From Gammaproteobacteria bacterium (GTDB lineage: Bacteria > Pseudomonadota > Gammaproteobacteria > Pseudomonadales > Azotimanducaceae), in assembly GCA_030433075.1 (NCBI GenBank), contig JAUILI010000021.1, forward strand, positions 1-35,615: DNA of 35,615 nucleotides. Reading direction: 5' to 3'. Of this stretch, positions 24,040-32,104 are shown in pieces (position 1 is the stretch's first letter; every line of letters starts with the position of its first letter). Under the pieces are notes generated by a model. It had not been told where the DNA came from. It ran no database searches and was given only the letters and a program-made list of their open reading frames with translations. Both the position numbers and the translations under genes were made by a program.

Positions 24040-25314
24040 CCGAGCGAGATCTTCCCGGACGTGCTTCGCTGCAATCAGGTAGTGCACCGTGCTCCAAACG
24101 GAGACCGCGGGGATCACGTACACCATGGCGTAGCGTATGGATTCGAGGCCGAAGTGGGGCTCGAGGAGATCGCTCACCCAGCCGATGAACAGCGGGCCGC
24201 CCCCGAGGCCGACGAGGTTCAGTACGAAGAACAGAATGGCCGAGGACAGGGCGCGCATGCGCAGGCCCACGAGGGAGTGGGTGACGGCGATGTTGGGCGC
24301 CAGGTAGGCGGCGAAGAAGATCGCCGGGACGAAGTTCAGGGCCAGAGCGAGATAGGTTTGGTCCGTGGTGTAGATGAACAGGGTAAAGGGGATGGTGACG
24401 ATGGTCGTCGCCGCGGGTACCCACTGATACCAGCGCTGATCCCGCACGGCGAGCTTGTCCGAGAGGTAGCCCCCGAGGAAGGTGCCCGCACCCCCGGACA
24501 CGGATGCCAGGGCAAGCCAGGTGCCGAGTTCCCCGGTGCTGATTTCATGCAAGCGCAGGAACAGGGACGGGAGGAAGTTTCCCGCGCCGTAGGTAATAAA
24601 GGCGTGAAGGCCGCAGGCGATGGAGAGGTGGCGAAAGGAGGGCCTAGACCAGAGCAGGGCCAGGGTGTCCTTGAAGGGCGGCGGGGCCGCATCGCTCCCC
24701 TGCTTTCCTTCAGCAAGGCCGCGCACGGGCTCGGCCACCACGAGGCGCAGGATGATCGCCAGGGCGACCCCGGGGAGGCCGACAACGATGAAGGCCGTGC
24801 GCCAGCCATAGAACTCGTTGATCCAGCCGCCGAGGAGAAACCCTAAAAGCACGCCAATGTTGATGCCCATGGAGTAGATGGCCAGGGCCGTAGCGCGCCG
24901 TTCCCCTTCGAAAATATCGGAGATGATGGCATGGGCCGGGGGACTGCCCCCCGCTTCCCCCACGGCGACCCCAATGCGGGCTAGGAGGAGCTGGATATAG
25001 TTTTGGGCGAGGCCGCTCACGGCGGTCATGCCGCTCCAGACCGCCAGGGCCAGGGCCACGATGGAGCGCCGTGTGCCTTGGTCCGCGAGGCGGGCGATGG
25101 GAATGCCAAAGCTCACGTAGAAGATGGCGAAGGAAAAGCCCGAGAGCAGGCCGAGCTGCTTATCGGAGAGGCCCATCTCCGTTTTGATCGATTCCTGAAG
25201 AATGACCAGCAGCTGCCGGTCGATGAAGTTGAAGGAGTAGACCACGGTGAGGAGGGCGAGCACCCCCCAGCGGTAGGCGGGGCGCTCGTAAGCGCTGGGG
25301 CTGAAGATCGACAC
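24028..25314 (-). CDS. MFS transporter, Spinster-like
   Basis: This 428-residue inner-membrane transporter has about 12 hydrophobic helices. The N-terminus carries the Spinster/AcsR-type motif YSFNFIDRQLLVILQESIK, then GIPIARLADQGTRR (motif A between TM2 and TM3) and RIGVAVGEAGGSPPAHAIISD. The group transports small organic anions or lipids by proton symport or antiport; the substrate is unknown. GTG 25314 starts two bases after the SDR stop (25317), with no separate strong ribosome site, so translation is probably coupled to the SDR. The pair may import and oxidise one compound. Confidence 0.85.
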   Translation of the reverse strand: MSIFSPSAYERPAYRWGVLALLTVVYSFNFIDRQLLVILQESIKTEMGLSDKQLGLLSGFSFAIFYVSFGIPIARLADQGTRRSIVALALAVWSGMTAVSGLAQNYIQLLLARIGVAVGEAGGSPPAHAIISDIFEGERRATALAIYSMGINIGVLLGFLLGGWINEFYGWRTAFIVVGLPGVALAIILRLVVAEPVRGLAEGKQGSDAAPPPFKDTLALLWSRPSFRHLSIACGLHAFITYGAGNFLPSLFLRLHEISTGELGTWLALASVSGGAGTFLGGYLSDKLAVRDQRWYQWVPAATTIVTIPFTLFIYTTDQTYLALALNFVPAIFFAAYLAPNIAVTHSLVGLRMRALSSAILFFVLNLVGLGGGPLFIGWVSDLLEPHFGLESIRYAMVYVIPAVSVWSTVHYLIAAKHVREDLARAPA

Positions 25315-25316
25315 GG

Positions 25317-26108
25317 CTAGCGATCTTGGGCGTTTTGCGCGTCCAGGGTTTTACGGCGTAGGCGCCGCATCCCCCCAAGCCAGCGATCCACGTCTTCTCC
25401 CTTGCGGCGCACGTATTCGCCGACCTCGGGGTGGGGCAGCACGTAGAAGCGTTCCTCCCGCAGCGTATCGATGACCACCGCGGCGAGTTCATCGGCTTCG
25501 ATGATGCCATCCGTTTGCCCGTCGCCCAGGCTTCGGGGGGCCATGGCCGTGTTCACGCCCTGGGGGCACAGCACGGACACCTTGATGCCATCGTCCCCGT
25601 GGGTCATGGCGATGAATTCCGCGAGCTTCACGGCGGCGGCCTTGCTCACCGTATAGGGCCCGCTGCCGAGGGCCGCGAGGAGACCGGCGGCGGAGGCGGT
25701 GTTGAGCAGGTAGCCCTCGCCCCGTTCGATCATGCCCGGCAATACGGCGCGGGCGGCGTAGAGATGGGCCATGACGTGGAGTTCCCACTGGCCCTGCCAG
25801 ATCTCGTTGCTGGCCTCGAGGAGGGGGCCGTCTGCCCGGGCAGAGGCGCCGGCGTTGGAGCAGAACAGATCAATCTGGCCGTGGTCGGCGAGGACCTTTT
25901 CAACGAGGGCGTGCACCTGGGCCTCATCGGTGACGTTGCAGGCATGGCCTTCGCAGCCAAGCGCTGCTGCCGCGGCCTTCACGGCATCTTCGCTTAGATC
26001 CGCGAGCACCACGGCGCGGGCGCCCTGGGCCAGGAAGGCCTTGGCCATGGCCTGTCCGATGCCGCCGCTGCCCCCCGTGATCACCGCAACCTTCCCTTGA
26101 AGCTCCAT
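25317..26108 (-). CDS. Short-chain dehydrogenase/reductase
   Basis: This 263-residue classical SDR starts at ATG 26108, five bases after GGAGG. It has the nucleotide-binding TGGSGGIG motif, a CSNAGAS segment (normally NNAG, first Asn replaced by Ser), the catalytic S...YTVSK motif (YxxxK) and GVNTAM. It oxidises or reduces an alcohol or ketone with NAD(P)(H) in the cytosol. C-terminally it carries a basic RRLRRK stretch. It is co-directional with the MFS gene downstream with a 2-base gap and divergent from the TPR lipoprotein gene. Confidence 0.85.
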   Translation of the reverse strand: MELQGKVAVITGGSGGIGQAMAKAFLAQGARAVVLADLSEDAVKAAAAALGCEGHACNVTDEAQVHALVEKVLADHGQIDLFCSNAGASARADGPLLEASNEIWQGQWELHVMAHLYAARAVLPGMIERGEGYLLNTASAAGLLAALGSGPYTVSKAAAVKLAEFIAMTHGDDGIKVSVLCPQGVNTAMAPRSLGDGQTDGIIEADELAAVVIDTLREERFYVLPHPEVGEYVRRKGEDVDRWLGGMRRLRRKTLDAQNAQDR

Positions 26109-26219
26109 ATGCACCTCCCCCCGGATTTGTGATCAATGGAGTCTGGCGTGGGCGGGCCGGGGAGGCAAGGGAGGGGCAAAGCTGCTAGCGTGAGGAGGCT
26201 TAACCGGGGAGGACAAGCG

Positions 26220-27890
26220 ATGAAACAGCTTTGGAAAGGGGCGGCGCTGGCCGCCGCCATCGTCTTAACAGGCTGCGCCGCGGAGCCGGCGGAGACCGAA
26301 CTCGAAATCGCCCAGGCCGCCGGGGCGCCGTTCTTTGAGGGCATGGGCGCCTACACCATGCCCATCACCACTAGCGATGCCTATGCCCAGCGCTATTTCG
26401 ATCAAGGCATGGTGCTGGCCTTCGGTTTCAATCATGCCGAGTCCATTCGCAGCTTCCGCGCCGCGCAGGCGCGCGATCCGTCCTGCGCCATGTGCTTCTG
26501 GGGCGAAGCCCTGGCCACGGGGCCGAATATCAACGTCACGAGCAACGGCAAGGCCATCATGAGCCCCGACGAGCGGCGCCGGGCGCGGGCGGCTATCGAC
26601 CAGGCCCTGGCGCTCATGGAGGACTCAAGCGCCCGGGAAAAGGCACTAATCAAGGCGCTCGATAAGCGCTACGACGGCAATCCGGAAACGCCGAGGGCGC
26701 CGCTGGACGAAGCCTGGGCGGAGGCCATGGGAGAGGTCGCTGCGGCCTACCCGGAGGACAGCACGGCGGCTTCCGTCTACGCCGAGGCCCTCATGAACAC
26801 CATGCCCTGGGATTACTGGGGGCCCAACGGGGAAGCGAAGCCTGAGACACAAAAGGTGATCGCGAGCCTCGAGCGCGTGCTCACCCAGGATCCGGACCAC
26901 CCCCTGGCGCTGCACCTCTACATCCACGCCCTGGAAGCCTCGAGCAATGCGGCGAAGGCGGAAGCGGCGGCGGACCGGCTCACCGATCTTGTGCCTGGCT
27001 CCGGGCACCTGGTGCACATGCCCAGCCATATCTTCTTCCGCGTCGGGCGCTACAACGATGCCGTGGAGGCAAACATCAAGGCCGCGGACGTGGATGAGGC
27101 TTACATTGCCCAGTGCAACGCCCAGGGCTTCTACCCGGCGATGTACTACCCCCACAACATTCACTTCCTGTGGGCGTCGGCGAGCATGCAGGGACAAAGC
27201 GCGCTGTCACTGCAAAGCGCGCGCCGGGTGGTGGAGAACGTTCGCGTGGAGCAGGTGGAGCAGTTCCCCACCATTCAGTTCTTCCGCACCGTGCCCATGC
27301 TCTCCCTCGTCCGCTTTGGGCGCTGGGAGGAGATCCTCGATGAGCCTGAGCCGCGGGAAGACTTCGCTTTCGCTCGCGCCATCTGGCACTACGGCCGGGG
27401 CGTCGCCCTGGCGGCGCAGGGGCAGGGTGACCAAGCCCTGGGGGAACTGGCGGCCATGGAGGCGCTGGAGGACCGGGTGAACGAGATCTTCCTTGGGGCT
27501 TCCTATCCCGCGAAGTCGCTACTGGGCATTGCAAAGGCCCTGCTGCGGGGGGAAGTGGCCTACCGCGCCGGGGACGCGGCGGCGGCCATTCCGCACTTTG
27601 AGCAGGCCGTGGCCCTTCAGGACGCCTTGCCTTACACGGAGCCGCCCTTCTGGTACTACCCCACGCGCCAATCCCTTGGGGCTGCTTTGCTGGCCGCCGG
27701 GGAAGCCGCGGAGGCTCAGAAGGTCTTCGAAGAGGATCTGCACGAGTACCCCATGAACGGCTGGTCCATGTTTGGGCTGGCTCGGGCGCTGGAGGCCCAG
27801 GGGGATGAAGCAGGGGCAAGCGCCATGCGCGCGCGCTTCGAGCGTACCTGGCAGCTGGCGGATGTGGAGCTGACCAGCTCCACGCTCTAA
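26220..27890 (+). CDS. Tetratricopeptide-repeat lipoprotein of unknown function
   Basis: This 556-residue protein has a lipoprotein signal (MKQLWKGAALAAAIVLTGC, Cys19). The body is a solenoid of TPR-like helix pairs: YFDQGMVLAFGFNHAESIRSF, then CAMCFWGEALATGPNIN, HLYIHALEAS, HMPSHIFFRVGRYNDAV and YYPHNIHFLWASASM, ending in classic TPR pairs (AIPHFEQAVALQDALPY). Conserved His-rich turns and a CxxC without a following His are visible, so no c-type haem is claimed. This is a recurrent family in gammaproteobacteria; its role is unknown, probably a periplasmic scaffold. ATG 26220 follows GGGGAGGACAAGCG; no other start gives a signal. Confidence 0.85.
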   Translation: MKQLWKGAALAAAIVLTGCAAEPAETELEIAQAAGAPFFEGMGAYTMPITTSDAYAQRYFDQGMVLAFGFNHAESIRSFRAAQARDPSCAMCFWGEALATGPNINVTSNGKAIMSPDERRRARAAIDQALALMEDSSAREKALIKALDKRYDGNPETPRAPLDEAWAEAMGEVAAAYPEDSTAASVYAEALMNTMPWDYWGPNGEAKPETQKVIASLERVLTQDPDHPLALHLYIHALEASSNAAKAEAAADRLTDLVPGSGHLVHMPSHIFFRVGRYNDAVEANIKAADVDEAYIAQCNAQGFYPAMYYPHNIHFLWASASMQGQSALSLQSARRVVENVRVEQVEQFPTIQFFRTVPMLSLVRFGRWEEILDEPEPREDFAFARAIWHYGRGVALAAQGQGDQALGELAAMEALEDRVNEIFLGASYPAKSLLGIAKALLRGEVAYRAGDAAAAIPHFEQAVALQDALPYTEPPFWYYPTRQSLGAALLAAGEAAEAQKVFEEDLHEYPMNGWSMFGLARALEAQGDEAGASAMRARFERTWQLADVELTSSTL

Positions 27891-27899
27891 AAGACCTTT

Positions 27900-27924
27900 G
27901 GGGGCGGCGCCCTGCGCTGCCCCC
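27900..27924. terminator. Candidate bidirectional terminator hairpin
   Basis: Between the convergent TPR gene and the amidohydrolase gene, GGGGGCGGCGC (27900-27910) pairs with GCGCTGCCCCC (27914-27924) around a CCT loop, 11 pairs with one G-U. There is no adjacent T run on the plus strand; on the minus strand TCTTTT follows some bases later. It may terminate or merely block. Confidence 0.45.
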
Positions 27925-27930
27925 GGGGGC

Positions 27931-29097
27931 TTAGGAAAGGGCGAAGAGCGCCTTGTAGTTATCCCGATAGAAACGATCTTTCTGCCGCGCGCTGGCCTCG
28001 GGCATGGCGCGCTCGAAGCGGCCGATGGGATCGTCCGTGCCCTCGTGATGGGGATAGTCCGAGGCAAACATCAGCACCTCGTCCATATCCTGCGCCAGCA
28101 TCCAGCCGATGGGCTCCCCGGCAAAGGGGGTGATTTTGATGCGCTCATAGGCATAGGCGCTGGGCACCTGGGAAAGCTCGGGCAGATCCTGCAGGCGTTT
28201 AAAGGCCCGATGTGCTTGGTCAAGCTGGCGAACCCAGCTGGAAAACCACACGGCGCCGAGCTCTACCACTCCGATTCATAGGCCCTTAAAGCGGTCCAGC
28301 ACCCCATCAAAGATCATGGCGCTGAGGAACAGCTGGGCGTTGTAGCCAATGCTCATGTAAGCCAGGGCATCCCGGGGCGCATCTCCGGCCTTCGGTTCCG
28401 GCACGGTGCGGCCGTTGGCATAGAAGCTTGCCGGGACGGGATCGTAGTAGCCGCCATTCACCCCCACGTGCAGCAGAAGGGGCAAGCCGCTCGCTTCCAC
28501 CGCGGCCCAGAAGCGGTCATAAGCGGGGTGGGTGAAGCTCTGTCCATCCTGCGGCGCGATGGTGTCGATGAGCACGCCCCCGGCGCCCTGGCGCAGGGCC
28601 TCCTGGAGGTGCTCAAGGGCCCGGTCGGGGCCGGCGCCCAGAGGGATATAGGCGGAGGCGCGAAGGCGGGGGTCCCCTTCACAAAAGTGAGCAAGGCCCT
28701 GGTTCAGAGCCGTGACGGCGCCGTGAAAGACCGCCTCGGAAGGGCTGGCCAGCACCTGATTGAACGCCGTAGTGGGAAACATCAGCGATTCCTGGAAGCC
28801 CAGGAGATCATTGACGTGATGGCGCTCGTCCCGATCCCACGCGCCGAGGGCCTCAAAGCCCTTGTAGCGCATGGACATAAAGGCTTCATCGGCGCTTTGG
28901 GCCAGGGCGGGATCGGTCTTCCGCGCTTGCCGGGCCTGCTCGGCGGCAGCCAGCCGTTCGTGAGCGTGGTCGTCGCCCTCGAGATAGGGCGCGAGGGCCT
29001 CCCGCACCGAGGGCGCGGCAAAGCGCGCCAGCCAGTCGGCGGGCTCCATCATGTGTGAATCGGCGTCGAAAATATCCTGGCGATGCGCGTAGGTCAT
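27931..29097 (-). pseudogene. Amidohydrolase 2 family gene split by one in-frame TGA (28278-28276)
   Basis: The two open segments, 28276-29097 (273 residues) and the continuation to 27931, are in the same frame and together match one amidohydrolase-2 (TIM-barrel decarboxylase/hydrolase) protein of 388 codons. The first carries FDADSHMMEP (metal DxH site). The second continues exactly where the first stops (DRFKGL, then IGVVELGAVW) and carries the metal Asp in FASDYPHHEG. The interrupting codon 274 lies where relatives usually have Arg (GLRxGVVE), so CGA to TGA explains it. No UGA-adjacent hairpin or redox Cys neighbour is seen, so selenocysteine is unlikely. ATG 29097 has GGAGGAGAG upstream. 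It may be a fresh pseudogene, a sequence error or a stop read through. Confidence 0.7.
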
Positions 29098-29222
29098 GAT
29101 GCTCTCCTCCCGTGGCCTTCGAGGCTAGCGCGGGCAGGGAGGCGGCTCAAGGGTGCTTCCCGAGGCGGCTAAAGTCTGCGAGGCTCTGCACCCCACGGGC
29201 GCTCTCATCTCGGAACGTTGCG

Positions 29223-29600
29223 ATGACTACGACCGATGCGCCCGTGCGGGTGCTCTACAACGGCAGCTGCCCGATCTGCAGCAAGGAAATCGAGCACTAT
29301 CAGCGTTACAGCGAGGGGGAAGGCCTCCCCATCGCCTACGACGACCTGATGACGGAGGCCCGGGAGGCTTGGACCATCGACGAGACCAGCGCCGCGAAGG
29401 CCCTGCGCGTGCGTCGAGGGGACCAGGTGCTCGTGGGCGTCGATGCCTTTCTGGCCCTCTGGGAGGCCATGCCTCGCTATCGGGTGCTGGCGCGCTTGGT
29501 GCGCCTGCCGGGGGTCCTCACCCTGGCCCGATGGGTCTACGACGGGATGCTGGCGCCGGCGCTATTTTGGCTTCACCAGCGCCGGGAGCGCCGCGGCTAG
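29223..29600 (+). CDS. DCC-family thiol-disulfide oxidoreductase-like protein
   Basis: This 125-residue protein has RVLYNGSCPICSKEIEHY near its start (Cys16, Cys19), matching the DCC domain (thioredoxin-like CxxC with a preceding Gly). The domain is presumed to exchange disulfides in the cytosol; relatives are uncharacterised. ATG 29223 fits the conserved start, but its ribosome site is weak; a GTG at 29112 is less likely. The C-terminal half is basic and hydrophobic (WVYDGMLAPALFWLHQRR). It is divergent from the broken amidohydrolase and its stop shares CTAG with the DDN-like gene. Confidence 0.8.
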   Translation: MTTTDAPVRVLYNGSCPICSKEIEHYQRYSEGEGLPIAYDDLMTEAREAWTIDETSAAKALRVRRGDQVLVGVDAFLALWEAMPRYRVLARLVRLPGVLTLARWVYDGMLAPALFWLHQRRERRG

Positions 29601-30034
29601 CGCGGCTCAGTGAGAAAAACCGGAATCACCCGGTCCGTCTTCTTCGCGTACTCCGCATAGGGCGGAAATACTGCCACCCCGGCGTCGTAGAGGCGCTGGC
29701 GCTCGCTGGGATCGGTGATTTCCCGCGCCCGAAGCTCGAACACTTCCGTGCGGTCGCGCAGCGTGATGTCAGGATTGGCCCGAAGATTCGCCACCCAGGT
29801 GGGGTCCTTCGGGGCGCCGCCATAGGAGCCGATGAGGACGTAGCCTTTGTCGACCTTGACGGTCATCAGGGGCGTTTTCCTTAGGGCGCCGGTTTTCACG
29901 CCCCGGTGGGTGACGAGAATGCACGGTAGGCCCGTATCGAGGAGGGTGGTGCCCTCCGTGCCGCCACTGCCCTCGTAGAGCTCAACCTGCTTGGCCACCC
30001 AGTCGATGGTTGGGGGGAGATAGGCTTCGGTCAC
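29597..30034 (-). CDS. DDN-like deazaflavin/flavin-dependent nitroreductase family protein
   Basis: This 145-residue split-barrel protein has THRGVKTGALRKTPLMTV and GSYGGAPKDPTWVANLRANP, the signature of the family that in mycobacteria binds F420 (DDN, pretomanid-activating) and elsewhere flavin. Whether this organism makes F420 is not visible. The GTG start at 30034 is supported by GGAGG in the last codons of the upstream saccharopine-dehydrogenase-like gene, three bases after its stop. It may supply reduced cofactor or quench quinones with the reductase upstream. It is the last gene of a three-gene minus-strand operon (32023 to 29597), and its stop overlaps the DCC stop at CTAG. Confidence 0.83.
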   Translation of the reverse strand: MTEAYLPPTIDWVAKQVELYEGSGGTEGTTLLDTGLPCILVTHRGVKTGALRKTPLMTVKVDKGYVLIGSYGGAPKDPTWVANLRANPDITLRDRTEVFELRAREITDPSERQRLYDAGVAVFPPYAEYAKKTDRVIPVFLTEPR

Positions 30035-30037
30035 GGT

Positions 30038-31216
30038 TTAGGCCTCCAGCTCAAAGGTAAGGCCGGCGTGGGCCCGAAGCCGCTCGATGAGGGCCGTGCC
30101 GCCGGAGGCTGCGGGGGTGTAGATGCCCCCGGGGAGGGTGGGCACGTCCTCAATGAGGCACAGGGCGCTCTCGGCGATCATCTTCGAGGTGGAGCCGTAG
30201 CCGGGGTCCTTGTCTCCGGTCACCGCTGCCCGGAGGCTGCTGCCGTCTTCATCCTCCCCCACGAAGAGCACGTCGTAGTTGCCGTTGTCGCGCTCTTCTT
30301 TTGTCGGACCTTCCCCAGGCTTCGGGGAGTTCTCATCCACGGCCATCATGTTGATGGAGGCAATGCCCTCGGCCATTTGCTTGCCGCTGTCCCCGGGGCC
30401 CGCGACCATCATTTCGTCGTAGGCGAAGTCGGTTCCGTAGGGGTGGCCGAGGAGCTGGTTCGAGCGATGGATGTTCCGGGTGTTGATCGCCGCCATCACG
30501 AAGGGGGCCACCCAGGCGCCGAGGGCGGGGTCTTCGTGGACCTCGTTTCCGGACGGCTGCGCAGGCCCCTCAAAGCCCGGGGTGAGGGCCCAGGGGGTCA
30601 GGAGCAGCTGGAGCACCCGAGGATCCTTCTGGGCGGCGGCCATGGTGGCTATGCCCGAAGCGAGGGTGCCGCCGGAGAAGGTGCCGTTCATGCTGCGGAC
30701 CCGCCCCTTCACCCGAGGAAAGGGCTTGCCGCGCTCGGCCAGGCTCGCGTTCTGCAGAAAGAGCACGCCGAGGTCGAAGGGGACGGAGTCGAAGCCCGTG
30801 GAGAAAACGATGCGGGCCCCCGTCTCCTTGGCCCGGGCCTCGTGGGCATCGATGGTGGCGCGCATGAAGGGGACTTCCCCGCACAAATCCACGTAGTCCG
30901 TGCCCGCTTCTACGCAGGCCGCGACCACCTCGGCGCCATAGAGCTGGTAGGGCCCCACCGTGGTCAGCACGACCTTCGTGCGCGCGGCGAGGGCCTGGAC
31001 GCTGCCGGGGTCGGCGGCGTCGGCGACAACCAGCGGCGTAGCCGCCGGCGCGCCGATTTCGTCGCGAACCGCTTCCAGCTTGCTCTGGGAGCGCCCGGCC
31101 ATGGCCCAGCGGCAAGCGAGCCCGGCGGCGCAGCGCTCCGTGAGGTATTCCGCCACCAGGCGCCCGGTGTAGCCCGTGGCGCCGTAGACGACGATATCGA
31201 ATTCTCGTGTGCTCAT
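30038..31216 (-). CDS. Saccharopine dehydrogenase-like (trans-acting enoyl reductase family)
   Basis: This 392-residue protein has an N-terminal Rossmann fold GATGYTGRLVAEYL (12-25), followed by AMAGRSQSKL and VGPYQLYGAEVVAACVEAGTDYVDLCGE. These place it with the mycobacterial trans-acting enoyl reductase/saccharopine-dehydrogenase-like family, where members reduce double bonds in lipids or are uncharacterised. ATG 31216 has AAGGAG eight bases upstream. It is the second gene of the operon, 12 bases after the SDR and three bases before the DDN-like gene, suggesting a linked redox function. The substrate is unknown. Confidence 0.82.
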   Translation of the reverse strand: MSTREFDIVVYGATGYTGRLVAEYLTERCAAGLACRWAMAGRSQSKLEAVRDEIGAPAATPLVVADAADPGSVQALAARTKVVLTTVGPYQLYGAEVVAACVEAGTDYVDLCGEVPFMRATIDAHEARAKETGARIVFSTGFDSVPFDLGVLFLQNASLAERGKPFPRVKGRVRSMNGTFSGGTLASGIATMAAAQKDPRVLQLLLTPWALTPGFEGPAQPSGNEVHEDPALGAWVAPFVMAAINTRNIHRSNQLLGHPYGTDFAYDEMMVAGPGDSGKQMAEGIASINMMAVDENSPKPGEGPTKEERDNGNYDVLFVGEDEDGSSLRAAVTGDKDPGYGSTSKMIAESALCLIEDVPTLPGGIYTPAASGGTALIERLRAHAGLTFELEA

Positions 31217-31228
31217 GGGGGAAACTCC

Positions 31229-32023
31229 TTAGGAGACGACGGAGCCGCCGTCACAGGTAATGATGTCGCCCACGGTAAAGCCGCAGGCCCGAGAGCTGAG
31301 GAAGATGGCGAGGCCTGCGATATCTTCCGGGGTGCCGACCCGGCCTCGGGGATTGCCCTTGCCCACGGCGGCCCAGTCCGTGTCGTCCACCTTTCCACCA
31401 CCGCCGACCCCTGTGCTCAGCATGTAGGTGGGGAAGGGCCCCGGGGCGATGCCGTTGACGATGATGTTTCGCTTGATCAGGTGGGCGGCCAGCACGCGGG
31501 TGAGGTGGTGAATAGCCGCCTTCGACGGGCCGTAGGAGAAGTTTTCGAAGCGTGGCGTTTTGATGCCGTCGATGGAGCCCACGTTAACGATATGGCTGGG
31601 GCGCTCGTGGCTGGCCTGCTTCTCAAGCTCCGGCAGTAAACGCTGGATGAGGAAAAAGGGCCCCTTCACGTTGGTATCCATGACCTTGTCCCAGCCGACC
31701 TCCGGGAACTGCTCAAGCGGTTCTCCCCAGGCCACCCCCGCATTGTTGATGAGCACATCGAGATGGTCTTCTTGCTCCCGAAAGCGGGCGCAGAAGCTGT
31801 CGATGCCCTCCAGCGTCGCTAAGTTCGCCGGGATTGAGCGACAGATCCCGCCGTATTCCTGTGCCAGGCGCTCCGCAGTGGCGTCGCAGGCTTCCGCCTT
31901 CCGGGAACTGATATAAACCTTGGCACCGTTGGCCAGAAAGCCCGCGGCGATCATCTCCCCGATGCCCCGGGATCCGCCGGTCACCACCACGACCTTATCG
32001 CGTACTGAAAATAGGTCCTTCAT
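31229..32023 (-). CDS. Short-chain dehydrogenase/reductase (operon leader)
   Basis: This 264-residue SDR has TGGSRGIG (NAD(P) site), NNAG, a SIDG segment with catalytic Ser and YGPSKAA (YxxxK), and ends in DGGSVVS as in many FabG-type reductases. It has the full catalytic set. It starts at ATG 32023 behind GAGAGGGAGAGGA. It is divergent from the MaoC-like gene across 81 bases in which I see no clear promoter hexamers. Downstream lie the saccharopine-like and DDN-like genes. It would oxidise or reduce a hydroxyl intermediate in the same pathway. Confidence 0.87.
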   Translation of the reverse strand: MKDLFSVRDKVVVVTGGSRGIGEMIAAGFLANGAKVYISSRKAEACDATAERLAQEYGGICRSIPANLATLEGIDSFCARFREQEDHLDVLINNAGVAWGEPLEQFPEVGWDKVMDTNVKGPFFLIQRLLPELEKQASHERPSHIVNVGSIDGIKTPRFENFSYGPSKAAIHHLTRVLAAHLIKRNIIVNGIAPGPFPTYMLSTGVGGGGKVDDTDWAAVGKGNPRGRVGTPEDIAGLAIFLSSRACGFTVGDIITCDGGSVVS

Positions 32024-32104
32024 GGCGTCCTCTCCCTCTCGTGGTTAAGCTGAAGGCCAAACTTTACACCAGGCCGGGGAGGCTCGGCGGAAGAGGGGAG
32101 AGGC

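Noticed and set aside
26127-26136. TTGTGATCAA as a CRP site.
   Set aside because: Only one half resembles TGTGA; the other half is absent at the correct spacing.
28276-28278. Second TGA as another selenocysteine codon.
   Set aside because: Relatives usually have Arg at this position, no Cys-rich context is seen, and the following bases do not form a SECIS-like hairpin comparable to 4521-4541.
30068-31639. A 523-codon open frame on the plus strand.
   Set aside because: It lies antisense to two clear genes (saccharopine-dehydrogenase-like and SDR), with no recognisable domain or ribosome site. Long antisense frames are expected in GC-rich genes.
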